Shown here one piece after another: positions 49,991 to 58,023 of a stretch of DNA of 64,000 bases. Every line of letters starts with the position of its first letter. Position 1 is the stretch's first letter. Both the position numbers and the translations under genes were made by a program. Source of the DNA: Pseudomonas rhizosphaerae (GTDB lineage: Bacteria > Pseudomonadota > Gammaproteobacteria > Pseudomonadales > Pseudomonadaceae); assembly GCF_000761155.1 (NCBI RefSeq), contig NZ_CP009533.1, positions 1,984,001 through 2,048,000 on the forward strand. Direction: 5' to 3'. Under the pieces are notes generated by a model that was given only the letters and a program-made list of their open reading frames with translations, was not told where the DNA came from and did not search any database.

Positions 49991-52129
49991 TTAATTAGCT
50001 CCAAAGGTTCGTTGTCGAATCTTCTCTCTGAGTTCATCGAGGCGGGTTTTGCATTTCTCGAAGAGATCGTTTGTTATAACCGAGTCTCGAGACTCAGTGT
50101 TTGTGATGGCAAGCGTGTGTGCTCTATCGGTACAATGCAGGTAATCGCCAATGTAAAAATTCTCACTCAAAGAAGCCCAGTCAGTCGTGGTCTCATCGAA
50201 AATCTGCAACGTGAGGTAGTAGTCTTCCATGAATTTCTGGTCTGAGAAATACTCTAGCGCATTAGCATCAAACTTTGATTTGTCCAGCATGAAGCTATGA
50301 AGTGGGGCATGGTTTGTCTCTAAGAACTCTTTATAGGTGAAGCCGTATTCGTATGTTTTATTTCTTTTAATGAACCGTTCCGACTCCGATTCGTAGGTTG
50401 TATCATACACGCGTCCAAACGTAGCTTTGGATTGGGTCGTTTGAAGTCTATTTATTAGGTAGCTGTAGGAATCGCTGAGCATGAGATCGTCATGGTCTAG
50501 GAAGGCAACATAACGCGAGGTCGCTGCGTTCAGTCCATCATGTAGAAGTTTGGCTCGAATATCCTGGGAGTTATTATGGGAGTTGAATCGCATAATGGAT
50601 ATTTGGGTGTTGGGTGAGTAATTAAAGTTATCGCACAACGACGTCAATGCTTTAAATTGCTGTTGAGATAGATCTTGGGCGCATATGAGTGGTTTGACGA
50701 CGCAGGAATGGATGGCTGCCAAACTCAGCAATGCATTTCTAAGCTCACTCAGGTTGTCGTTTTTGTGAAATCTAATGATAGTCGTTACCTCGGATAGAAG
50801 GTCCGGGTTTTGAGTTGTAACTTTCGTTGGAAACACACGGGCTTTATGGCATATTTTGAATGTCTGATCTCTGTGGCCCGAAGGAATGAGGATAACAGAG
50901 TTATTGTAAGCACTCTCGGAATGTACGGAGCAATGGCCTACGTCTTTTTGTAGTTCTTGGGATGCGCCGTATTCATTCGATATGATAACGGACTCTGTAT
51001 TGATTGAGTGAGCCTTCCGCATCTCGCTGATGAAACTTTCAGTGATCAGTGCCAGCTTTCTAAACTGTAATTTGAAAGACGGTTTGTGCTTCGAGAGCTG
51101 AACGATGGGGCATTTTAGTCTGTTCAATTCGTCAGCGGCAAATTTATTGCTTACCACGATTTTTAGTTTGCTATTGCGAACAGAAGCAGCCAGTTGTTTG
51201 AAAAATTTTAGTTTGGTAAGGGCGTCTGAATCCAGATCTCGAATAAGATAATCAGGAAGTTCGATTTCAATACATGTTATTGCTTTTAGATTGGGGTTTG
51301 AGCCGATGTCGTCTGAATAGGGTATGTTGGACAGTGCTCGGCCCACACTATTGAGGTACGCATATCCAAAATTTTCATCTGGTTCTAAATGCGCACCCTC
51401 CGCCCATTCGTTCCAGGCGTTGATAACAACTATCTGTCGGTCTGTAGGGAGGTTTTCTTTGGTGTAGGAAATTGCGCTTTCAAGCCAATTCTGAAATTTC
51501 TCAGGCGTGCTGTCATGCACAATATGGGCTTCCGAACCATAACGGGCGGTATTATCCCAAGCCGGAACAAGACTTCTGAAATACTCGAAGTCTTTTGAGC
51601 TGGTCTGATCCATATAGTAACTAGCGACGTCATCATATTTGAGAACACTGCCATTCACCGGCCAATATTTATGCAAAGTGTCCCTGATTTCAGGGGCATT
51701 ACCAGCGGTCCAGTCATGTAATACCCTTTCCAGGGCCCCATCCATGCCGTAGTCCCTAGGGTCGGTGGCACCTCTGGTCATGATAGCGGTGATGTAAAGC
51801 GGCGGTATGCCATGTTCTGCACACACTTTGTTCCAAGTGCTGATGTACTGATCGGGATTTGGAATGGATGATGGACGATAAATATAGAGAACGGGTCGGC
51901 CATCTATCGTGATGTAGCGACTGTCTTTCAAAAATGGCACGAGATACCGTATGAATGCTTCAGCATCTTCTTGTGAGTAATTTTGCGATAGCAGTACTTC
52001 GGAGTCGTTCCCATCCCAGCGCTTAGTCCAGTTCTCATTGGCCCAGCAGAAGCAGTAAGGCATGTCTACATCTTTGTTGGCAAGCAACATGCGAGCGGGC
52101 TCTTCCAGAATCAATTTCCCGAGAACCAA
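49991..52129 (-). CDS. WbsX-like/GT2 glycosyltransferase, 3' part of a frameshifted gene
   Basis: The open frame of 712 codons begins in the middle of a WbsX-type (GH99-like) domain: KLILEEPARMLLANKDVDMP, CFCWANENWTKRWDG and INAWNEWAEGAHLEPDE. A family 2 glycosyltransferase-like domain follows (TTIIRFHKNDNLSELRNALL, AFLDHDDLMLSDSYSYL). The frame has no proper start: the first codon is a TTG inside the upstream frame, and the first ATG is at 52090. One extra A in the GGGAAATTG near 52112-52120 would fuse it to the upstream frame as HYWFSGKLILEEP. A single protein of about 1260 residues is therefore the likely original. Confidence 0.8.
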   Translation of the reverse strand: MVLGKLILEEPARMLLANKDVDMPYCFCWANENWTKRWDGNDSEVLLSQNYSQEDAEAFIRYLVPFLKDSRYITIDGRPVLYIYRPSSIPNPDQYISTWNKVCAEHGIPPLYITAIMTRGATDPRDYGMDGALERVLHDWTAGNAPEIRDTLHKYWPVNGSVLKYDDVASYYMDQTSSKDFEYFRSLVPAWDNTARYGSEAHIVHDSTPEKFQNWLESAISYTKENLPTDRQIVVINAWNEWAEGAHLEPDENFGYAYLNSVGRALSNIPYSDDIGSNPNLKAITCIEIELPDYLIRDLDSDALTKLKFFKQLAASVRNSKLKIVVSNKFAADELNRLKCPIVQLSKHKPSFKLQFRKLALITESFISEMRKAHSINTESVIISNEYGASQELQKDVGHCSVHSESAYNNSVILIPSGHRDQTFKICHKARVFPTKVTTQNPDLLSEVTTIIRFHKNDNLSELRNALLSLAAIHSCVVKPLICAQDLSQQQFKALTSLCDNFNYSPNTQISIMRFNSHNNSQDIRAKLLHDGLNAATSRYVAFLDHDDLMLSDSYSYLINRLQTTQSKATFGRVYDTTYESESERFIKRNKTYEYGFTYKEFLETNHAPLHSFMLDKSKFDANALEYFSDQKFMEDYYLTLQIFDETTTDWASLSENFYIGDYLHCTDRAHTLAITNTESRDSVITNDLFEKCKTRLDELREKIRQRTFGAN

Positions 52130-53769
52130 TAGTGATAGAAAATTTGGCCATGCACGCCGGCCACTTTCATAAGCTGAGCCTGCTTTTTTAGAACGGCAGG
52201 GGAGTCCAATAGGTAATAACCGATGTCACTATGTGGCACATGTTGTTGGTAGTGCTCATTGAACAAAGGCGTTGACGTTTTAACCTTGGTCCACTCGGTA
52301 AATCCTTTTCCATGCCACTCATCGTTTTCAGGGATAGGGTGAAACTGAGGCAGATAGAATGATAAAATCTTGATAGCCTGTTCATTTATAAGCTTGGCGT
52401 AATTTCTCTGCGGCTCATAATATAGTTTCCCTATGTCGCTTTGACCGTTAAGAAGCTTCAGTATTTTTCCAGGAGCGTTGCGCCCGCTTATCAATATTAT
52501 CCGTTCCAAAGCGTGCGCTAAAGTACCATCTGTGGGTATGGGTTCTTCAGGGAAATTTTCCCAGCCCAGCGACATCGAAAGGAAAGGCGAAATTCCTTCC
52601 TTGCTTGCCCAAAACATTGAACCTTCAGGGAATTCGATTTTTTGGAAGTCCGAGATACTGATGTCAAGATGTTCATGCAGTACTTCTCGAGCTATATCGT
52701 AATTTCCCGCCCAGCCTGATGGATCTTTAATGTAATAGCTTTGGCCTTCGGGATATATAAATTTGGTTTCGCTGTTTATCAAGCTCAGTATCTTGTGAAC
52801 TTTATCTTTCGAGCCGAGCAAAGAGTTGAGGATCTGATCGCCCCAGCGCTCAAGGTCTTGAGTATGTGTGCTTTTCTTCGTATGTATGTGACACACTGCG
52901 TCGTAGGCTTGAAGCTCTGCGCCGAACTCGATTATAAATGGTGCTAGATCTCTGCCTTTGTTAGGCACCGTTTTTATGTTCAGTTCCTGTATGTTGCTGA
53001 CGTGCTTGACTATCTCTTCCGATATTTCGCGAGTGGACGTGCAAGGGGTGGACACGAAAAGATCGAAAGCAAGGGGTATGTTGTTAAGATGCTGAATCAT
53101 CTTCTGAAGCATGTCAGGGTAAAATAAGTGCAAGTGTATCGCGACCGTCATACCGTCGATCGATTGTGGTGATCCGCTGTATACTGAGCTTTCCAGGTAA
53201 TAGGGTATACTCGAGACATTCTGCGTTGAAGCGGCTTGTTCAGGCCAGCCACTTTTACTGAAAAGCCGGTCAATACCATTGATCTGGCTTCTAAGCGCGC
53301 TGACTTCTTTACGTACGCTATCGCGGAAGGTTACAAATGAATGCACTCGTTGTTCGTGTTTTCCGAACATTTCAAAGTGTTGTTGCGCAGATCCAAATAC
53401 ACCGTCTCTTACCGCTTCTTCAATATCAGGGTACACATTGAGATAGATAGCTTCATCAAACGCATCCGGTTCGTGGTATTTGTTGGCGACTATCCGAGTC
53501 AGCATTTCAGAGCGTCGCACTGATTCATTCAAGGTCGCTAGTATGGGGGCTCTCAATGCCGCCATGTCCTTCATAAGCTTTTCCTGAATAGTATCCACCT
53601 TCTTGGTTTTCTTTTGGATTCGCTGTTTAGCTAGGCGTATATTGTATTCAACTATCTTTCCAAGCTCAGGATTTTCTTTTCTTGCCCGCTCATAGCTTTT
53701 TATCGCACTTCGATAATCTTCAGCGCGAAACTGCTCGTTGGCGATTGAAAGGCTGGTCTTGGTTTTCAT
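52111..53769 (-). CDS. RgpF-like rhamnan synthesis protein, 5' part of a frameshifted gene
   Basis: A 552-residue frame. The N-terminus has a TPR-like helix pair (ANEQFRAEDYRSAIKSYERA). The central region matches the rhamnan synthesis F family (MTVAIHLHLFYPDMLQKMIQ, TVPNKGRDLAPFIIEFGAEL, VCHIHTKKSTHTQDLERWGD, WAGNYDIAREVL). The last 85 residues start a WbsX domain (KILSFYLPQFHPIPENDEWH, GKGFTEWTKV) and stop abruptly after FYHYWFSGN. The rest of that domain is in the next frame, so the stop at 52111 is a frameshift product. The gene probably makes glycan-chain linkages in the polysaccharide encoded by this AT-rich block. Confidence 0.82.
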   Translation of the reverse strand: MKTKTSLSIANEQFRAEDYRSAIKSYERARKENPELGKIVEYNIRLAKQRIQKKTKKVDTIQEKLMKDMAALRAPILATLNESVRRSEMLTRIVANKYHEPDAFDEAIYLNVYPDIEEAVRDGVFGSAQQHFEMFGKHEQRVHSFVTFRDSVRKEVSALRSQINGIDRLFSKSGWPEQAASTQNVSSIPYYLESSVYSGSPQSIDGMTVAIHLHLFYPDMLQKMIQHLNNIPLAFDLFVSTPCTSTREISEEIVKHVSNIQELNIKTVPNKGRDLAPFIIEFGAELQAYDAVCHIHTKKSTHTQDLERWGDQILNSLLGSKDKVHKILSLINSETKFIYPEGQSYYIKDPSGWAGNYDIAREVLHEHLDISISDFQKIEFPEGSMFWASKEGISPFLSMSLGWENFPEEPIPTDGTLAHALERIILISGRNAPGKILKLLNGQSDIGKLYYEPQRNYAKLINEQAIKILSFYLPQFHPIPENDEWHGKGFTEWTKVKTSTPLFNEHYQQHVPHSDIGYYLLDSPAVLKKQAQLMKVAGVHGQIFYHYWFSGN

Positions 53770-53888
53770 AATGGGGTCACTGTAGATTCAGTCTATGATT
53801 TAAGAGGGCTGATATTCGCTATTGCCTGTTTTGTACAGATTAAATCCGCATCAGCCTCTTCGTTTTACCGTAGGTCCACGGAGGCTAA

Positions 53889-55442
53889 TTAATTTTTGGA
53901 TGTGGGTAATCGAACAAGGTCTTTGGTTTGTAGTCTGGCCGTAGAAGGTGTCTTTGCTGCTTTCCGACCCTTTTCTCGGGGCTTTTCCGGGCCGGCCGAT
54001 GTATTTCTGATCAGTATCTGTTTCAACGATTCGCTGACGACCTTCCATCGTGTGCAATCTGCGCCTTGCAAGGCACCCGTAAAAATAAGGTTATCCAATT
54101 GGGTCGGCAAGCTAACCACTATAGCGGTTATTAATAGCTTGTCTTCATCCTGCAGCAGGTTCCACACGTTCGTATCCATCGCATGAGGCATCGCGAATCG
54201 AAGTTCTAATCGCTTCCCCCGATCATCATCGCTTTCTGCAAACCAGCTGTGAAAAGCATGTGCACTGCTTTCAAAAAACTCCAATCTAGGATTTTGGCCA
54301 AAACTCTCGTTAATGTCGTTGGCGCTCGCGAGCTTATACTCAAATTCTGGCCACACTTTGTGGCCAAGCCGAACATTTTTCAAAATAATGGAAATCGATT
54401 GATAATTATCGAGATTAGCAGTGCTAGATATGAGCACGTCGTCATATCTAAGAAGTCCTGGCCAGCCTTGCAGCAGGTGGTCCAAAACCGAAAAGCCATT
54501 GATGAATTCATCTTTATTGAAATTGGCGAACTTCGTGAGTTCGGTATTCTTCACGGCTCTTAAGACCTTGCGCACCAGTTCGCAGACCATTAGCCAGTCT
54601 GAAGAACCCAGTTCGCTCAAAATAGCATTGCCATGTTGCATCACTGGTCCTTGAGTAGCGACCAGGGGTAGCTGGTTGCTTTGTTTGAACGCAGTCGGCC
54701 ATTTAATCAGCGGCGAACAAGCAGCTGAGCGATAAAGAGTGATGGTGCCTATGCCACTGCACACTTTCGTATCAAAGCGTAAGGTCGGAATATATAGATT
54801 GTTAATATAAGTTTGCGTCACAATCCAGCGTAACGTTTCATTGTCGACAACATTTACTGAAATCGAGTCACACTCCCAGTAATGAGGGTTTTTGTTTATG
54901 AAGGACTCGATACGATGCTGCTGCCTCTGTGTCATGTTTCTTTCGTCGACCAGTCTTTCAATAATCTCTTGGGATTGATGAAGCTGGAATAGCAACTCCC
55001 TATTTTCATCCTGCGCATTTATTTTATCGAATTCTATCAAGGAGGCTGTCTTGAAAGCAGCCTGTTCTTCACTTACCAGTCTCTTGTTCGCTTTCTTTAG
55101 GCTTTCGCAATCTTCATTTAGTATTTTGATTCTGTGCAGCGCGGCTTCGTGCTCTTCAAATATCTCGTGTAAATGCGCAGTGCCTGTTTGTCCTTTTATA
55201 AGTCCGGTTGATCCGGTGGAGATATCTTCTTTCAGTTTTTCGATAAGCGCGTATTTGCTTCTTAACTGTCTGTTAAAATTTGCTACTGCTTTCTCTGAAT
55301 CAAAAATAGTATTTTCGATTTCTTTCTGCAGTTTTTCCAGGCTTGAAGTTATGGACGTCCGAGCTGAAAGGCCCGTCGCGATGACTGGCTCTTTGTCCAA
55401 CGGGTGCAGGCTCTTCTCACTTCGCTCTTTTTTTGCCGTCAT
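53889..55442 (-). CDS. Coiled-coil protein of unknown function
   Basis: A 517-residue protein that I do not recognise. Residues from about 25 to 180 are strongly helical with heptad-like spacing (LEKLQKEIENTIFDSEKAVA, CESLKKANKRLVSEEQAAF). The remainder is a globular domain with RWIVTQTYINNLYIPTLRFD and LQGWPGLLRYDDVLISSTAN. The C-terminus is basic. No membrane helix or signal peptide is seen. I start at ATG (MTAKKERSEKS); a TTG five codons upstream is also open. It is flanked by glycosyltransferase genes on the same strand, so a scaffold or chain-length role in glycan assembly is possible but unsupported. Confidence 0.7.
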   Translation of the reverse strand: MTAKKERSEKSLHPLDKEPVIATGLSARTSITSSLEKLQKEIENTIFDSEKAVANFNRQLRSKYALIEKLKEDISTGSTGLIKGQTGTAHLHEIFEEHEAALHRIKILNEDCESLKKANKRLVSEEQAAFKTASLIEFDKINAQDENRELLFQLHQSQEIIERLVDERNMTQRQQHRIESFINKNPHYWECDSISVNVVDNETLRWIVTQTYINNLYIPTLRFDTKVCSGIGTITLYRSAACSPLIKWPTAFKQSNQLPLVATQGPVMQHGNAILSELGSSDWLMVCELVRKVLRAVKNTELTKFANFNKDEFINGFSVLDHLLQGWPGLLRYDDVLISSTANLDNYQSISIILKNVRLGHKVWPEFEYKLASANDINESFGQNPRLEFFESSAHAFHSWFAESDDDRGKRLELRFAMPHAMDTNVWNLLQDEDKLLITAIVVSLPTQLDNLIFTGALQGADCTRWKVVSESLKQILIRNTSAGPEKPREKGRKAAKTPSTARLQTKDLVRLPTSKN

Positions 55443-55560
55443 TGTCGGTGTGTCCAATATCGTTTCGACTAAAGTTCAGGTTGAAGTCGTATGCTGATAG
55501 CGGTGTAATTCATCACGCTGCATCATCGATCAGCACCCGGATCCGCAAGTCCTCTTAACG

Positions 55561-58023
55561 CTATCCACTGGTTCGCACTAAATTATCGTCTTTCAAGGAC
55601 AAAGCGTGTAATGAGCGCAATGGCTTTCTCGAAGCCGTTGGCTTATCGAGCCCCCTTACGGTCGACAGCGGTCTTGGAGGTAGTGCGAGGCCTCCGTAGG
55701 GTCCTGTCTGATAATCGTGACTCAACCCAGGATGGTAGTAATCATCCACTTGTCCATTGTCGGTCCAATTGGATCTGAAAAATCTCTGTTCGCGCTGTCC
55801 CCGGGCAATGCGATCTACAGTCGAATCTTTTCCCCGGCTGGCAGACTCCGCATGAATCAGTTCAGCGAAAGGCGTCCACAACACTTTCAAGCCTCGTTCG
55901 CGTATCCTTAGGCATAGATCCACATCATTGAACGCAATAGGCAATGAATTCTCATCCATTCCACCCAGTTCTAGATAGATGTCTCTAGGCGTAAGCATGC
56001 ATGCACCGGTAACGGAACTCTGGCACCGAACGACCTGATTCATCCCAAGATAACCAGCATCCTGTCTAGCACTACTATTTCCCGCATGTGCCGCGAGCCC
56101 GTTTATACCTATGGTGACGCCACCATGCTGTACCATGCCGTTCGCCCAGAGTAATTTGGCACCAACCGCTCCAACGCCTGGCCGCAGTGCTTGGCTTACC
56201 AATTCCTTGAGCCAATCGGCTTCGAGAATCTCGATATCATTATTTAACAAGCATAAAAACCTGCCAGTTGCAATTTCAGCAGCTCTATTGTTGACCGCCG
56301 GATAGTTGAACGGATACGGATGAGGTAGTACATGCACACCGCGGCTTTCAAGTTCGGCTAGATAAGCGAGGGTCCTGGTGTCGCTGGAATCATTATCAAC
56401 TATAATAACCTCTAAATTATCATAGTCAGTATGTCCCAGTACGCCTTCGACGCAGGTTCTCAAAAGGTCAACTTGATCTCGTGTAGGGATCATTATGGTT
56501 ACCCGTGGAAGGACCTCTGGCAACGGCCAGCGTGCTCTCAGTAGGCCCGGATACCCCGTGACATCGTCCAGAGTCGCATCACTTGATAAACATTGAACAA
56601 GCCAAGCTATAGACTCTCGTCGACTGCTTGTCTTGGGATCCTCTGCGGGGGTTCGCGCTAACCTATTGCTCCTGTGGTACACTACGCGCGGTAAATGCAT
56701 GACACGTTTGGAGTTAACTACAGTCGATAGTGCCATACCAGCCAGAAACATGTCCCAGCTTAATTTGCCTTCATTCTTGCAGTTCTCTGTAAGATCAATC
56801 GCGGCGTTCACCGCTGACATACTAAAAATCGCCCCTGGGGAAAATACGTCCTCGCCTATGAAAAGATCTATATCCCAAGCAGGTTTGAGCCAAGGTGCGG
56901 TGCGTCGGCCGCTGATATCGTCGCAGTCGCAGTCTCCATAGGCCCAGTCAACGCCTTCAATCATTAGTTCTTGCAATTGATCAAGTGCAAAAGGCGCCAG
57001 CCGATCACCCGCCATAACCGGAATGACATTACGGCAACCCTGTGACTGTAGACTTTTTAACGCGTCAACTACATCATCGCTTGAGCAGCACTCTATCGCT
57101 TTGGCTGGATGTCTTTGAACCAAGCTAGCCATGGAAATCGCTTCAAGTTCCTTTGCCTTTTTCGTGAGCACAAGAATCCCGCAATTGACAGGTTGATCAT
57201 GCAGCATCGGGGGGGCGGATTGAAACGCTTCGTACCATTCATGGTAATGGTTGAATCCAGCACTTTTGGGCAATATGAGCTCATGCTGCTTAGCTACTTC
57301 GGCCAGTAATTGAATATCTGGATCATTCAGTTCACTCGCTTTTTTATTGCGCAGTATACCTTCTATTCCTTCTGGCCAAGTGCACACTGTGATTGGGCTG
57401 CCAGACAAAGGCTCCCCGCGGTCGTTTTCTATAGTCAGGGTATGAACCCTGCCGTCGGCCAGTTGCCACGGAAGGTCCAATTCAAACGCATGATCGTTTG
57501 TATTTAGATAAGACAAGGAGTGGTGCGCCAGATTCGCTACAGTGCTGGTGAGCTTCTGGCCGTGTTCGATTACGTTTATTGTGACATTCCGATTTGGACT
57601 GCCTGTATCCCAAGCCCAACCATAGATTTTAAGGCCCCCTGTGTGCCAGACCTGCGAGGCGGCATTTGACTGTCCCGCAGAACGAGGTGCCGGCAATGCG
57701 ATACCGTCGCAGAGCCAATACCCGAGGTTTGCGACTCGGGCGGAGATTTGTCTGGCATTGGTTAGATAGCGTTCCTGTATTTTCATGGCGAAGCCATGAA
57801 ACCCGTCACCGATGATAGGATTCTGAATAAACGCCTCAGCCCTCGCAAATCCTACACTCTGGCCGTCTGCGAAAACTTCTACGACAATTCTCGTCTCGGT
57901 ATGATCATCGTCTATAGCCCAGCCTTGAAGCACGTCGCCATACAACCCGGTGATTGCTCCTCGCACGCTTGGCTTGATTTTCATAGAATGCTCAGCGTCA
58001 AATTCGTCATTTAGTAATTTCAT
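55561..58023 (-). CDS. GT2 glycosyltransferase with N-terminal beta-sandwich modules
   Basis: An 820-residue protein. Two related beta-rich modules come first (GDVLQGWAIDDDHTETRIVV near residue 30, GGLKIYGWAWDTGSPNRNVT near 130). A degenerate transferase-like region follows, with VDWAYGDCDCDD. A complete family 2 domain then has VTIMIPTRDQVDLLRTCVEG, VIIVDNDSSDTRTLAYL, CLLNNDIEILEADWLKELV and GGMDENSLPIAFNDVDLCLR. This layout is typical of large O-antigen transferases that add a sugar to a growing chain. The ATG overlaps the end of the upstream GT2 gene by 17 bases. Confidence 0.87.
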   Translation of the reverse strand: MKLLNDEFDAEHSMKIKPSVRGAITGLYGDVLQGWAIDDDHTETRIVVEVFADGQSVGFARAEAFIQNPIIGDGFHGFAMKIQERYLTNARQISARVANLGYWLCDGIALPAPRSAGQSNAASQVWHTGGLKIYGWAWDTGSPNRNVTINVIEHGQKLTSTVANLAHHSLSYLNTNDHAFELDLPWQLADGRVHTLTIENDRGEPLSGSPITVCTWPEGIEGILRNKKASELNDPDIQLLAEVAKQHELILPKSAGFNHYHEWYEAFQSAPPMLHDQPVNCGILVLTKKAKELEAISMASLVQRHPAKAIECCSSDDVVDALKSLQSQGCRNVIPVMAGDRLAPFALDQLQELMIEGVDWAYGDCDCDDISGRRTAPWLKPAWDIDLFIGEDVFSPGAIFSMSAVNAAIDLTENCKNEGKLSWDMFLAGMALSTVVNSKRVMHLPRVVYHRSNRLARTPAEDPKTSSRRESIAWLVQCLSSDATLDDVTGYPGLLRARWPLPEVLPRVTIMIPTRDQVDLLRTCVEGVLGHTDYDNLEVIIVDNDSSDTRTLAYLAELESRGVHVLPHPYPFNYPAVNNRAAEIATGRFLCLLNNDIEILEADWLKELVSQALRPGVGAVGAKLLWANGMVQHGGVTIGINGLAAHAGNSSARQDAGYLGMNQVVRCQSSVTGACMLTPRDIYLELGGMDENSLPIAFNDVDLCLRIRERGLKVLWTPFAELIHAESASRGKDSTVDRIARGQREQRFFRSNWTDNGQVDDYYHPGLSHDYQTGPYGGLALPPRPLSTVRGLDKPTASRKPLRSLHALSLKDDNLVRTSG

